Under the pieces are notes generated by a model. That model was not told the origin of the DNA, did not search any database, and was given only the letters and a program-made list of their open reading frames with translations. The position numbers and the translations under genes were made by a program. Source: Caldilineaceae bacterium SB0661_bin_34 (lineage in GTDB: Bacteria > Chloroflexota > Anaerolineae > Caldilineales > Caldilineaceae). From it: a DNA stretch of 60,846 nucleotides. This document shows positions 14,988 through 24,992 of the stretch, in pieces. The first letter of the stretch is position 1. Each line of letters opens with the position of its first letter. Location of the stretch: contig VXMJ01000089.1 in assembly GCA_009841145.1 (NCBI GenBank), positions 27,474 through 88,319 on the forward strand, read 5' to 3'.

Positions 14988-17651
14988 ATGTCCATGGCAT
15001 CACTCCCGTTTTCCTTGGTAGCCCGCCTACCGTTGCCCGGCGACAACGTTGCCATTGCCACGCGCCGGCTGGAAAGAGGCACCGAGATCGCGACGGAACA
15101 GGGCACGTTCGCCTTGGATGCGACGGTCCTGGAGGGACACCGCTTCGCCATCGAGCCGATCGCAGCCGGCAAACAGTTGCTGTCCTGGCAGATGCCGTTC
15201 GGCACGGCCGCGGTCGGGATCGAACCGGGCCAGTATGTGTGCAACGACGGCATGTTGGAAGCGTTGGCAGGCCGTGCGGTGCAAATGGACCTGCCCGAAA
15301 CCCCGAACTTTGAAAGCGAAATCCCGCCGTTTGTTCTGGATGCCGAAACGTTCCAGCCCGGCGAACCGGTGCCGGTCAAACCCGTTCCGGACACGTTCAT
15401 GGGCTATCCCCGGACCGGAGGACGCGGCAGCGGCACGCGCAACGTAATCCTGCTGCTGGGTACATCGTCTCTGGCCGGCGGCTTTGTCCGGGCCCTGGAA
15501 GCCAAGCTCCAGGCCGATGCCAACACCCTTGACAACGTCGACGCGATCGTGGCCGTGGCCCACACCGAAGGTGCGGTTCCGGACCCGAACAACCTGGAGT
15601 TGGTCCTGCGGACCCTGGCCGGGTTCGTAATCCATCCCAACGCCGCGGCGGTGTTGGCGGTGGACCATGGGACCGAACCCGTCAACAATCGGGCGCTCGC
15701 GGCGTGGATGGCCGACAAGGGCTACCCTGTCGGCCATGTCAAGCACGAGTTCCTGTCCCTCTCCGGAACCTTTGAAGAGGACCTTGACCGCGCCGCCGAC
15801 ACGGTTCGCAACTGGTATCCAGAACTGGCCCAAACACAACGGATCGCCCAGCCCGTATCGGAACTCAAGCTTGCGCTGCAGTGCGGCGGTTCCGACTCGT
15901 TTTCGGGCATCTCGGGCAATCCGCTGGCCGCCTGGGTGGCGCGCGAAATCATCCGCAACGGCGGGGGAGCCAATCTTGCCGAAACCGACGAGCTGATCGG
16001 TGCGGAACCCTACATCTGCAACAACGTCAGGGACCTAGCCACGGCCCGCGAGTTCCTGGACACCGTGGAGGCCTTCAAGGCGCGGGCAGCCCGCCACGGC
16101 CATTCGGCGGAGGGGAACCCGTCCGGTGGCAACAAGTTCCGCGGCCTCTACAACATCTTCCTCAAGTCCATCGGGGCCGCCATGAAGCGGGATCCGGACG
16201 TGCGGCTGGAGCACGTACTGGCCTACGGGCAACTGATGGAGGAACCGGGATTCTGTTTCATGGACAGTCCCGGCAACGACTTGGAGAGCATCGCCGGCCA
16301 GGTGGCCTCGGGTTGCAACATCATCTTCTTCGTAACCGGCAACGGATCGATTACAAACTTTCCCTTCGTGCCCACCGTCAAAATAGTTACGACCACCGAG
16401 AGATTCGACTTGCTCCAGGGCGACATGGACATCAATGCGGGCCGGTACCTGGACGGCACGCCGATGGACGACCTGGGCCGGGACCTTTACGCACGGACCT
16501 TGGCCGTGGCCGGTGGCGAACGAACGGTGGGAGAGAAGGCTGGGCACTCCCAAGTACAGCTGTGGCGCAACTGGGCTCTGGACTCCGACGACCAAGCGAT
16601 GGTCCCACCGGCACCGATACAGACTGGCAAGGCCATTCAGGTGGTCAATGGTCGCGGCGATCTCGACTTCGCGTTTCCGGGGATTCGCCGCGGGGACCGG
16701 GTACTCCCCCGGGACATGAACCTGATCGTGCCGACGAGCCTCTGTTCCGGCCAGATTGCCGCCCTGGCAGTGCGGCGACTGTCCAATGTACTGGGTGCAG
16801 CCGGCAACTTTGCCACCGTGGTTCACCACGAGGGATGCGGAGCCTCAAGCGGTACGTCCGAGGAACTGTATGCCCGAACCCTGGCCGGCTATGTCCGCCA
16901 TCCCCAGGTTCGTCACTGCCTGCTCATGGAACACGGCTGCGAAAAGACCCACAACGATTTCATGCGGCACGTTCTGGAGGACATTGGGGGGGAAACGGAC
17001 AACCTTGGTTGGGCCAGCGTGCAGTTGGACGGCGGCATCGCCCCGGTTCTTTCGAAGGTCGAGGATTGGTTCCGGAGCAGGTTGGAAAGCGAACCCACCG
17101 TTGTCCCGGAGATCGGATCCCTGGACCAGTTGCGGATCGCCCTGGGCCATGTTGGTGGCCTTTCCGACTCCGACCAAAGAATTTTGGCAAGTTTGGCCAC
17201 CACCGTCACCGCGCACGGGGGCCTGGTGGTAGTGCCGGCCAACGCCGACTGGCTGTCGCTGATTCCCGAAGCCACCGATGCCGGTCCCACGCTGGCCTAT
17301 GCCCAACAGGCCGCGGAACACGGCCTGCACCTGATGGATTGTCCGACGGTGCACTGGGTGGAAACCCTATCCGGACTGGGGGCCACCGGCCCGGATCTGA
17401 TTCTGGTCCTCGTTACCGGCCATCCGGTGCAGGGCCATCCCTTCATTCCGACCGTGGAATTTGGTTTGGATCCCAATGCAAGCCCCGATCTTGACCTTGC
17501 CCTAGACCCCAACCTGCCCGTATCCGAGCAAGTCGCCCGGATACTCTCGGTGGCCGAGGAAGTGCTGTCCGGGAGCCGGAAGGTCCGGGCGTTGCAAACG
17601 GGCAACATCGACTTCCAGATCACGCGCGGCCCAACCGGCATTTCGCTGTAG
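14988..17651 (+). CDS. UxaA-family (altronate/galactarate dehydratase-like) protein with internal duplication
   Basis: This 887-aa protein begins with a SAF-like domain (1 to about 90). A UxaA core follows at about 139-560, with GYPRTGGRGSGTRN, the CGGSDSFSG motif at 299-307 and FMDSPGND near 424. A second diverged core follows from about 565 to 850, with GIRRGDRVLPRD, the GCG motif near 615, GCEKTH near 650 and LMDCPTVHW later. Standard UxaA or GarD proteins are about 500 aa with one core. The first copy keeps the CGGSDxF motif but has lost the GCG and GCE cysteines. The second copy keeps those but lacks an evident CGGSD segment. It probably dehydrates a hexarate or hexonate, and the substrate is not readable. 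Confidence 0.85.
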   Translation: MSMASLPFSLVARLPLPGDNVAIATRRLERGTEIATEQGTFALDATVLEGHRFAIEPIAAGKQLLSWQMPFGTAAVGIEPGQYVCNDGMLEALAGRAVQMDLPETPNFESEIPPFVLDAETFQPGEPVPVKPVPDTFMGYPRTGGRGSGTRNVILLLGTSSLAGGFVRALEAKLQADANTLDNVDAIVAVAHTEGAVPDPNNLELVLRTLAGFVIHPNAAAVLAVDHGTEPVNNRALAAWMADKGYPVGHVKHEFLSLSGTFEEDLDRAADTVRNWYPELAQTQRIAQPVSELKLALQCGGSDSFSGISGNPLAAWVAREIIRNGGGANLAETDELIGAEPYICNNVRDLATAREFLDTVEAFKARAARHGHSAEGNPSGGNKFRGLYNIFLKSIGAAMKRDPDVRLEHVLAYGQLMEEPGFCFMDSPGNDLESIAGQVASGCNIIFFVTGNGSITNFPFVPTVKIVTTTERFDLLQGDMDINAGRYLDGTPMDDLGRDLYARTLAVAGGERTVGEKAGHSQVQLWRNWALDSDDQAMVPPAPIQTGKAIQVVNGRGDLDFAFPGIRRGDRVLPRDMNLIVPTSLCSGQIAALAVRRLSNVLGAAGNFATVVHHEGCGASSGTSEELYARTLAGYVRHPQVRHCLLMEHGCEKTHNDFMRHVLEDIGGETDNLGWASVQLDGGIAPVLSKVEDWFRSRLESEPTVVPEIGSLDQLRIALGHVGGLSDSDQRILASLATTVTAHGGLVVVPANADWLSLIPEATDAGPTLAYAQQAAEHGLHLMDCPTVHWVETLSGLGATGPDLILVLVTGHPVQGHPFIPTVEFGLDPNASPDLDLALDPNLPVSEQVARILSVAEEVLSGSRKVRALQTGNIDFQITRGPTGISL

Positions 17652-17849
17652 GCGCGGCCCCTGCGTCACGAGGCACATCTGGTTGGCTGTACGCAAGCCG
17701 GGTCCACCGCAGCGGTTCCACGCAGGACAAGCAGATTTCCATCCGCCTGTCCAAAGCCTCAGACGGATTCCACCTGTCAGCAGGCTTGTCCATGGGTCCC
17801 TATAGGGCTCTTTGGAAAGTTTCGGACCGCCATCAACAGAGGAATCAAA

Positions 17850-18500
17850 ATGGATGCAATCGGTGAAATGCATCTCATAGCAGATGAGTTGCACAGCATT
17901 GCAGATCTGGGATTGCACTTTGCCCAATCCGAATACGACAAGGCCAGGTACGGCAGAGTTCGATCGTTGAGCGCCCAGTTGATTGCCGCGATCGAAGGCA
18001 GTACGACCAATGCAGTACTGGAGAGCTGGGAAACGGTGATTCGCGCCACTCCCTTTGTCTCTGCCGATGCGGCCGTGTTTCGGGAAGGACATATCCTCCT
18101 AATCAAACGTGAAGACAACGGCCTTTGGGCATTGCCGGGTGGAGCGACAGAGGTTGGCGAGACATGGGCGGAATCTGTGGAGCGAGAACTTCGCGAAGAA
18201 ACCGGGGCGCAGGGATCCGCTACGGAATTGCTCGGAGTGTTTGATGCCCGTCTGTGGGGGAGTCGTGCCAAGCAACACGTCTATGCCAGCATTTGGCTGG
18301 TTGAAATCGACGAACACCAAATCCCCTTTGCAGGTCCGGAGACAACGGACGTAGGGTTTTTCGCCGAGGATGCCCTGCCTGATCTGTCGCCAGGCCACAA
18401 GGAGCGTGTGCCGGCAGTGTTCAAACTTGCGCGGGGAGATTTGTCCACCCCCTACTTCGATCCAACCAATCGCTCGAGGCGTGCCGCGACAAGTCGGTAG
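17850..18500 (+). CDS. Nudix hydrolase with N-terminal NUDIX_N_2-like domain
   Basis: This 216-aa protein carries a complete Nudix box at residues 98-120: GGATEVGETWAES with REETGA at the end. The first ~65 residues form a helical domain like that of ADP-ribose or nucleotide-sugar pyrophosphatases of this subgroup. It would hydrolyse a nucleoside diphosphate linked to another moiety, using Mg2+ in the cytosol. It is about 200 nt after the UxaA-family gene and 78 nt before the DUF2961 gene. A weak site precedes the ATG. The substrate is unknown. Confidence 0.88.
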   Translation: MDAIGEMHLIADELHSIADLGLHFAQSEYDKARYGRVRSLSAQLIAAIEGSTTNAVLESWETVIRATPFVSADAAVFREGHILLIKREDNGLWALPGGATEVGETWAESVERELREETGAQGSATELLGVFDARLWGSRAKQHVYASIWLVEIDEHQIPFAGPETTDVGFFAEDALPDLSPGHKERVPAVFKLARGDLSTPYFDPTNRSRRAATSR

Positions 18501-18578
18501 GGGCTGACATTGGAAGACGATTCAGCCAAAATAGTTTGGAAATAGTTTCCAGGTTCACTGGAGGAGGGTCTCATACCC

Positions 18579-19679
18579 ATGAATTCGGAATTCAACGGCC
18601 TCAATATGGGGTTGGGCACGATCGCCCGCCTTTCGCCTGCCAAGTCACGATCCATCTCGGCCGAGAACTTGGACGGCGCACCCGGACAGGGAGGGCGCGC
18701 CACCGAAGGAACCGGCGCGGATGCCGCCCGGGAACTGGGCCATGGCTGGAAGGTGTCCCCCAGCATCCATCTTGCTCCCGAGTCCGTGACCCCGATTGCG
18801 GACATCGAAGGTCCGGGGCAGATTCAGCACATCTGGTTTGCCTGCCGTCCCGAATACTTCCGGTCGCTGGTGTTCCGCGCTTATTGGGACAACGAGGACA
18901 ACCCGTCCGTCGAAGCCCCCTTGGGCGACCTGTTCTGCAACGGCTGGACCGAGCCGGTCATGGTGAACTCGCTGCCTGTCTCGGTCAACGCCGTCGGCGC
19001 GCTGAACAGCTACTGGCCCATGCCCTTTCGCAAACACGCCCGCATTGAAATCGTCAACCTGAGTCCGGAACCGGCCCACGGGTTCTATTACCAGGTCGAC
19101 TACACGTTGACAGACGTGCCGGAGGACGTAGCCTACTTCCATGCCCAGTGGCGTCGGATCAATCCCCTGCCCTACAAGGATGTCTACACCGTGCTGGACG
19201 GTGTAGAGGGCCGCGGCCACTACGCAGGTGTTTACGTCGCCTGGGGATCCAACAACAACGGCTGGTGGGGCGAAGGTGAGATGAAGTTCTACCTGGACGG
19301 CGACGAGTGGCCCACCATCTGCGGCACCGGAACCGAGGACTACTTCGGTGGCGCCTGGGGGTTCCACGGCGTCGGCCTTGAGGGATACCAGACGTACTCA
19401 ACCCCGTATCTGGGATTCCATCAGGTCATCGAGCCGGACGGGTTCCTGCGCAGTCAAACGCGTTTCGGCATGTATCGCTGGCACATCATGGATCCCATCC
19501 GGTTCGAACAGGATCTGCAGGTGACTCTCCAAGCCTTGGGCTGGCGCAAACCCAAGGAGGGCAAGCGCAGGTATCTGGCCCTGCAGGACGACATCGCCTC
19601 AACTGCCGTGTGGTACCAGGCCGAACCCCACAACCAGTTTCCCCTGCTCACGGATCTGGACCATCTGGAAGTCGTCTGA
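18579..19679 (+). CDS. DUF2961 family protein (GH172-type glycoside hydrolase candidate)
   Basis: This 366-aa protein has the DUF2961 signature, including ICGTGTEDYFGGAWGF and the WGEGEMKFYLDGDEWP block. DUF2961 members include GH172 enzymes acting on fructofuranose or arabinofuranose linkages, so a sugar-cleaving role is likely. The Glu/Asp residues in these blocks are candidate catalytic acids. No signal peptide is evident, which suggests cytosolic action on imported oligosaccharides. GGAGGAGG precedes the ATG. It is followed by a convergent recQ gene, so it ends the plus-strand unit. Confidence 0.85.
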   Translation: MNSEFNGLNMGLGTIARLSPAKSRSISAENLDGAPGQGGRATEGTGADAARELGHGWKVSPSIHLAPESVTPIADIEGPGQIQHIWFACRPEYFRSLVFRAYWDNEDNPSVEAPLGDLFCNGWTEPVMVNSLPVSVNAVGALNSYWPMPFRKHARIEIVNLSPEPAHGFYYQVDYTLTDVPEDVAYFHAQWRRINPLPYKDVYTVLDGVEGRGHYAGVYVAWGSNNNGWWGEGEMKFYLDGDEWPTICGTGTEDYFGGAWGFHGVGLEGYQTYSTPYLGFHQVIEPDGFLRSQTRFGMYRWHIMDPIRFEQDLQVTLQALGWRKPKEGKRRYLALQDDIASTAVWYQAEPHNQFPLLTDLDHLEVV

Positions 19680-19820
19680 GCGTCCGACAACCACCACGGA
19701 CCATCCGATCCCGCCGGATCTTCGGCGTGGCCCACAGCAGTGGATCCAAAAAACTGTCCGCTGACGTTTCTTGATGCAGGGCCCCACGCCGGATCCGGTT
19801 TGGGGCATGCCGGAGGGTGC

Positions 19821-22034
19821 CTATCCGCTTGGCAGGCCGTGTTGCACCTGTGCGGACACATGCGTGTCGATGGCGGACAGGAACACCTCGCCAAACTTGG
19901 CGAGCTTGACATCGCCAATGCCATGGACGGATTTCAATTCCGGAAGGCTCCGGGGCTTGCGGACGGCCATCTCAATCAAAGTCCGATCGGAGAAGATCAT
20001 GAAGGCCGGCACGTTGTGGGTGCGGGCAAGGGTCAGCCGCGTCTCCCTCAAATGCTCGAACAGCTCCCGGTTCTCCCGATCCGCCAGCGCATCCTGCTTC
20101 CCTTCGTTTCCGGATTCTGAACGACTCCGCTCCAACGCATCCTGCGAGTCGATGCGGGGACTTTCCCGGGACATGCCGGGGGGGCCTTCGCCGATCGTGA
20201 GTCCCCGCTGCATCTGATCGGTTCCGTGCCTGTCGATAGCCGACAGGAACACCTCGCCGAACTTCTTGACCTTGACATCACCCACACCATGGACCAATTT
20301 GAGTTCCGCAGGTGTCCGGGGCCTGCGGGCGGCCATGTCTGTCAATGTCCGGTCCGAGAAGATCATGAAGGCCGGCACGTTGTGGGTGCGGGCGAGGGTC
20401 AGCCGCGTCTCTCTCAATCGCTCAAACAGCTCTTGGTCCTTCCGTTCCACCAATGCATCGTGCTTCTCCTCGCTTCCTGGGCCTGGACGGCTCCGGCCCG
20501 TCACCACCTGCGGGTCAATCCGAAACCTGAAGGTTTCCGCGCCGGACAACAACCGCCGTCCCTTGGGCGTTATGGACATCCCGCCCTTGCCGCCAATGTC
20601 GGCTGCCAGAAAACCGCCTGCCACCAGCTGGCGAACAATGGACCTCCATTCATCCTTGTTGTGTTCGCGGCCCACCCCGAAAGTGGGCAGGGAGTCATGA
20701 CCCCATTCCTGGATCCTGGTCGTCGCGTTGCCCAGCAGCACATCAATCAGATAGGCTGCTCCGAATCGCTGCCCGGTACGGTGGGCCGCGGACAGGACTT
20801 TCTGTCCCTCGACCAACCCCTCCCTCACCTCGGGCGGGTTCCGGCAGTTGTCACAGTTGCCGCAGGGCTCTTCCAACCGTTCGTCGAAGGCACCCAGAAG
20901 TGCCTGCCTGCGGCAACCCGCCCCTTCGCAGTAGCCGAGCAGCAGGTTCAGGCGCTGATGTTCATGACGTTGGAATTCGGGATCGGCATCCGACTCCTCA
21001 ATGAAACGGCGCCTTTGCACAATGTCCGCCAAGCCATAGAGCATCAGGGTGTCGGCTGACAATCCATCCCGTCCCGCCCGTCCAATCTCCTGGTAGTACG
21101 CTTCCATGCTGGCAGGCAGGTCGGTGTGAAAGACAAAGCGGATATCCGCCTTATCGATCCCCATGCCGAAGGCGACTGTCGCAACCATGACCACGCCGTT
21201 TTGCGACATGAACATCTGCTGGTGCTCAAGGCGCTCGGATGCGTCCAACCCGGCATGGTAGGGCAGGGCGGCAACACCATGGGAACGCAGCAGCGCGGCT
21301 GTATTCTCGGTTGACTTCCGGGACAGACAGTAGACGATGCCGCTCTGTCCCGGATGGGAGCGCACGAATTCCAGCAGCGTCCGCTGAAGATTTCGGCGAG
21401 GTTGGACCGCGAGGTGAATGTTGGGACGATCGAAGCCCTGGCTGAACACTCGTCCCGAGCGGTTGAACAGCTTCTCGCAGATGTCGCGTCGGGTTGCGCG
21501 GTCCGCGGTGGCCGTAAATGCCGCAATCGGAACATCGGGGAACAGATCGCCCAACTGGGACAGACCCACGTAGTCCGGTCTGAAAGCCGGCCCCCACTTC
21601 GAGATGCAGTGGGCCTCGTCCACGGCAATGAGGTTGATGGGAAGGCGCTGCAGCGATGCAATCATGCGCGGCTGCATCATACGCTCGGGTGCCAAGTACA
21701 GCAGCTTCGCATGTCCGGCAGACACCTGTTGCCATGCGGCCAGATTGTCGGAACGGCTCCGGTTTCCGTTAATGGTCTCCGCGGCTACGCCGGACAACCT
21801 CAGTGCCGCCACCTGATCGTCCATCAGGGCGACCAGCGGCGAAACCACCAAAGTAAGCCCGTCCAGGACGAGCGCGGGCAACTGATAACAGAGAGACTTG
21901 CCGGCGCCGGTAGGCATTACCCCCAGCACGTGGTTGCGCTGGAGAATGGCCTCAATGATGTCCGCTTGACCCGGACGCAGACTTGGGAAGCCGAAGACCC
22001 GTTCCAGGATGGGTTGATAGGCATCCGACAGCAT
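19821..22034 (-). CDS. recQ: ATP-dependent DNA helicase RecQ with tandem HRDC domains
   Basis: This RecQ helicase of about 737 aa acts in recombination and replication-fork repair. Walker A is TGAGKS, the DEAH box is visible (VDEAHCISKWG), and the zinc-binding cysteines follow in CEGAGC and CGNCDNC. A winged-helix region comes next, then two HRDC domains of nearly identical sequence (both contain LARTHNVPAFMIFSDRTL) separated by related linkers. RecQ usually has one HRDC. Deinococcus and Neisseria have more. An in-frame GTG lies 9 nt upstream at 22043, and the ATG is preferred. It is a single gene converging on the DUF2961 gene. Confidence 0.95.
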   Translation of the reverse strand: MLSDAYQPILERVFGFPSLRPGQADIIEAILQRNHVLGVMPTGAGKSLCYQLPALVLDGLTLVVSPLVALMDDQVAALRLSGVAAETINGNRSRSDNLAAWQQVSAGHAKLLYLAPERMMQPRMIASLQRLPINLIAVDEAHCISKWGPAFRPDYVGLSQLGDLFPDVPIAAFTATADRATRRDICEKLFNRSGRVFSQGFDRPNIHLAVQPRRNLQRTLLEFVRSHPGQSGIVYCLSRKSTENTAALLRSHGVAALPYHAGLDASERLEHQQMFMSQNGVVMVATVAFGMGIDKADIRFVFHTDLPASMEAYYQEIGRAGRDGLSADTLMLYGLADIVQRRRFIEESDADPEFQRHEHQRLNLLLGYCEGAGCRRQALLGAFDERLEEPCGNCDNCRNPPEVREGLVEGQKVLSAAHRTGQRFGAAYLIDVLLGNATTRIQEWGHDSLPTFGVGREHNKDEWRSIVRQLVAGGFLAADIGGKGGMSITPKGRRLLSGAETFRFRIDPQVVTGRSRPGPGSEEKHDALVERKDQELFERLRETRLTLARTHNVPAFMIFSDRTLTDMAARRPRTPAELKLVHGVGDVKVKKFGEVFLSAIDRHGTDQMQRGLTIGEGPPGMSRESPRIDSQDALERSRSESGNEGKQDALADRENRELFEHLRETRLTLARTHNVPAFMIFSDRTLIEMAVRKPRSLPELKSVHGIGDVKLAKFGEVFLSAIDTHVSAQVQHGLPSG
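19865..20451 (-). repeat. Internal tandem repeat encoding two HRDC modules in recQ
   Basis: Two segments at about 19865-20085 and 20231-20451 are near-identical at the nucleotide level, offset by 366 bp (122 codons). Each encodes an HRDC domain plus part of a linker. The high DNA identity points to a recent duplication or ongoing gene conversion. Confidence 0.85.
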
Positions 22035-22257
22035 TGAATGCACTTGGTATCGCCGTTGTTGAATTCCGAATTCGACCGATAGCCCATGGCGGGCCTTGGT
22101 TCAATCGTCGTCGGTCCAGTCCCCAGGGAACTGCACCGCGGACGAACACCGGTCTCAAAGCCGTCCCAAGGTTTGGACCAGCGCAATCTTGTGGCACTTG
22201 GCGGCATCCGCCTTGGTTGTTGCGGCGCATGGCTGCACTGGACCTGAGCGTCACCCC

Positions 22258-23397
22258 CTACCAATTGGTAAACGAACCGTCCAAGCGCCGTAGCTGAGGC
22301 ATTTCCCGTTCCTGCGCTGGAGCACTGCGAGCCAATTCCCGGTCGAATTCGATTCCCAGGCCCGGACCTTCCGGCGGCAACAGCGATCCGTCCTTCCATT
22401 CGGGTTGACCCCGACAGACATCGGTCAGGAACGTTCCGGGTTTGGCCGGCTGTTCCTGCACCCCGAAGTTGCTGGTGGCCAGGTTCAAGTGCAGGCAGGC
22501 CATGGACGATACCGGGCCGAGAGGGTTGTGCAGAGCCAGTTTGATGTAGTGGGTTTCACACCAGCCGGCGATCTTGCGTGCCTCTGTCAGACCGCCCACG
22601 ATACACAAATCAATCCGCGCGTAGTCGATCCACTCCTCTTCGATCATCTGTCGGAACTCCCACTTGGACGAGAAGTGCTCTCCCGCCGCCAGTGGCACCG
22701 ATGTGCGGGGACGGAGCGTTTTGAAGGAGTCCTGATTCTCGGCGCGCAGTGGATCCTCGACGAAGAACGGATGCAGCGGCTCGAACTCCTTGCATAACCA
22801 AAGCGTGTCCGGCAGATCCAGACGCGTGTGGACATCGAAGCACATTTCGATGTGGTCGCCCACCGCTTCCCGGACGGCCTCGGCCTGAGCAATCGCCGCC
22901 AAGACCGACTGCCTTGGCTCCAAGATGTCACCATCCGAAGGCAGGCCCCACCGAATGAACTTCCATCCTTCTTCCTTGGTCTCCAGGCACGACTCGACCA
23001 AGGGTTCAATGTCCATCGAGTGACCGGCATTGTGGGGATAGCAGACCACACTGTCCCTTACCCGGCCGCCGAGCAGGTCGTAGACCGGCACGCCAAGGAC
23101 CTTGCCCTTGATGTCCCACAGCGCGATGTCAATCGCGGAAATCGCGGCCGACACGATCCGCTGTGCGGGAAAGAACCCGCCCCGAAACATCAACTGCCAC
23201 AGGTGCTCGGTCCGCATCGGATCCTGTCCCTTCAGCACCTGGTCGAAGTGCCGAACGGCCCCTTCCACCGCCAGCTCGCGGCTGGTGATGCCGGCCTCGC
23301 CAACGCCCGAGATGCCTTCGTCCGTGTCGACCACCACGAATAGGAAGTTGCGGCTGCCATTCCAGACGCGGAACGACTCGATGCCTGTAATCTTCAT
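22258..23397 (-). CDS. Enolase-superfamily sugar-acid dehydratase (galactonate/mannonate dehydratase-like)
   Basis: This 379-aa MR/MLE-family enzyme abstracts an alpha proton from a carboxylic acid using Mg2+. The metal-ligand pattern is visible: Asp and a following His in FDVHTRL, Glu in FVEDPL and Glu in AAGEHF, with a catalytic His in LHNPLGP. The DxH arrangement and HNPLGP fit the DgoD/ManD/RspA subgroup that dehydrates aldonic acids. It lies 23 nt after the DegT-type aminotransferase on the same strand. No more specific substrate can be read. Confidence 0.88.
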   Translation of the reverse strand: MKITGIESFRVWNGSRNFLFVVVDTDEGISGVGEAGITSRELAVEGAVRHFDQVLKGQDPMRTEHLWQLMFRGGFFPAQRIVSAAISAIDIALWDIKGKVLGVPVYDLLGGRVRDSVVCYPHNAGHSMDIEPLVESCLETKEEGWKFIRWGLPSDGDILEPRQSVLAAIAQAEAVREAVGDHIEMCFDVHTRLDLPDTLWLCKEFEPLHPFFVEDPLRAENQDSFKTLRPRTSVPLAAGEHFSSKWEFRQMIEEEWIDYARIDLCIVGGLTEARKIAGWCETHYIKLALHNPLGPVSSMACLHLNLATSNFGVQEQPAKPGTFLTDVCRGQPEWKDGSLLPPEGPGLGIEFDRELARSAPAQEREMPQLRRLDGSFTNW

Positions 23398-23420
23398 GCC
23401 TGTTCGGTCTCCGATGGGGA

Positions 23421-24695
23421 CTACAGAAGTGCTGACAGGACCTTGATGGTCCCGTCAATGGTTTCCTCAACGTCCGTGTTGCTCATCGTGGGCATCACGT
23501 GCAGCTGTACCGCGCGCGACAACAGGTCCGTGCTGACAGGACACATGTCCGGCGAATACTCGATGTCGCGCCGAGCCCACGACCAGGGACCACCTGCCTC
23601 CGACCACTGCATCTTGTTGAGGACCGAGTGCCAAGAGGCGTACACGTGCTGGTCCACACCTTCCGGATCGAACATGCGCCCGGCACTGATGTTCTCGGCG
23701 GCGAGAGCCGTTCCCACACGGCCAGCATCCTCCTGGGTGGGCAGGAACATGACCAGGGACACGGCCGTATCGCCTTCCTCGTCATGGAGACGTCGGAAGC
23801 CAATCCCTTTCTCGGCAGCAACCTCACCAATTCCGTTCTTGATGAGCCCTTTGCGTACCCGCATGGCATCCACGATCCGTTTGCGCTTGGCCAACTGCAC
23901 CCGTCCCGCGGCCGCGATCATTTCGTTCATGCGGAAGTTCAGTCCCCACATCAAACGGCTTTCGGGCACCTCCACAAGGCGCGACGCGAACGGGTCGTGG
24001 AACATGGTGGCCCGCGTGTAGACCTCGTCATCATCGGTGATCACCATGCCGCCCTCGCCGGTTGTGATGATCTTGCTGGCCTGGAGACTGAAGGCACCTA
24101 CATCGCCAATGCTGCCCAGCGCCTTGCCTCCAAAGGAGCCGCCGTTGGCCTGTGCCGTGTCCTCCAACACCAGCAGGCCGTGTTCCTTGGCAATCTCCAC
24201 GATGGCCGTCATGTTGGCAGGAACTCCTCGCATGTGCACCGGCATGATGGCCTTGGTGTACGGGGAAATGTTGGCCCGCACCGCATCAGGGTCCAAGGTA
24301 AGCGAGTCGTCGACTTCGGTGATGATGGGAACGGCTCCGATGGCCAGGATGGCCGACACGGATGCAATCCAGCAGAAAGCCGGCACAATCACTTCGTCTC
24401 CGGGTCCTACACCCAACCCCTGCAGCGAACAGAGCAAGGCCGCCGTGCCCGATGTAACAGCCAGTGCATGCTTGGTTCCATTGGCTTCCGCCATCTCGAG
24501 CTCCAGTTGCCTGGCCGGTGAATCTCCCTCATCACCCATGAAGCGATACAGGTTGCGGCCCCGGATTACCTCAACGACGGCCCTCTCCTCGTCTTCGGTA
24601 TAGGCCAACAACCCCGGCAACGGAGCTTCTGGCGGTGTGGAGCGGGCCGGGGTGCCTTCGGCGATGGCCAGCGTATCTGTGTTTGTTGCGGTCAT
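23421..24695 (-). CDS. DegT/DnrJ/EryC1/StrS family aminotransferase
   Basis: This 424-aa PLP enzyme shows the family Lys in LQASKIITTGEGG, plus the EDTAQANGG block that holds the PLP ring. Family members transaminate keto sugars for surface glycans or natural products, or use related sugar-derived substrates. Here the gene heads a two-gene unit with a sugar-acid dehydratase, so catabolic use of an amino or keto sugar is plausible. A 297-bp intergenic region upstream is shared with a divergent methyltransferase. It contains a TTGACA at 24716, but I see no clear complete promoter. Confidence 0.9.
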   Translation of the reverse strand: MTATNTDTLAIAEGTPARSTPPEAPLPGLLAYTEDEERAVVEVIRGRNLYRFMGDEGDSPARQLELEMAEANGTKHALAVTSGTAALLCSLQGLGVGPGDEVIVPAFCWIASVSAILAIGAVPIITEVDDSLTLDPDAVRANISPYTKAIMPVHMRGVPANMTAIVEIAKEHGLLVLEDTAQANGGSFGGKALGSIGDVGAFSLQASKIITTGEGGMVITDDDEVYTRATMFHDPFASRLVEVPESRLMWGLNFRMNEMIAAAGRVQLAKRKRIVDAMRVRKGLIKNGIGEVAAEKGIGFRRLHDEEGDTAVSLVMFLPTQEDAGRVGTALAAENISAGRMFDPEGVDQHVYASWHSVLNKMQWSEAGGPWSWARRDIEYSPDMCPVSTDLLSRAVQLHVMPTMSNTDVEETIDGTIKVLSALL

Positions 24696-24992
24696 GGCGT
24701 TCCACCCAATTGGGGTTGACAGTTGGATGCCATTACATTACATCAGGCGCACAAGGAAGAGGCTGGTACCGGCTTGCCCGCCCAAACGTTTGTCCAAGCA
24801 GCCTCAAAAACATTTCTTACGGTCCCATGCGCTGTCCCGTTCCTTGCGGGCGAAGGCAGACATGGGAGTGTGAAATTCGCTGTTTGGGCGGTTGGCAGCG
24901 ATACCCTAGAGGTTAATCGGAACCAAGTTCCATAGTTCGACAAAGATCCGGCGACCCGAAACGGTGCGCGCGGAAGGGACCGGGAGGCCGAA

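Noticed and set aside
24696-24992. TTGACA at 24716 as a promoter for the methyltransferase
   Set aside because: The matching -10 (TACATC at 17 nt) is weak and the distance to the gene is over 200 nt, so it was not listed as a feature.
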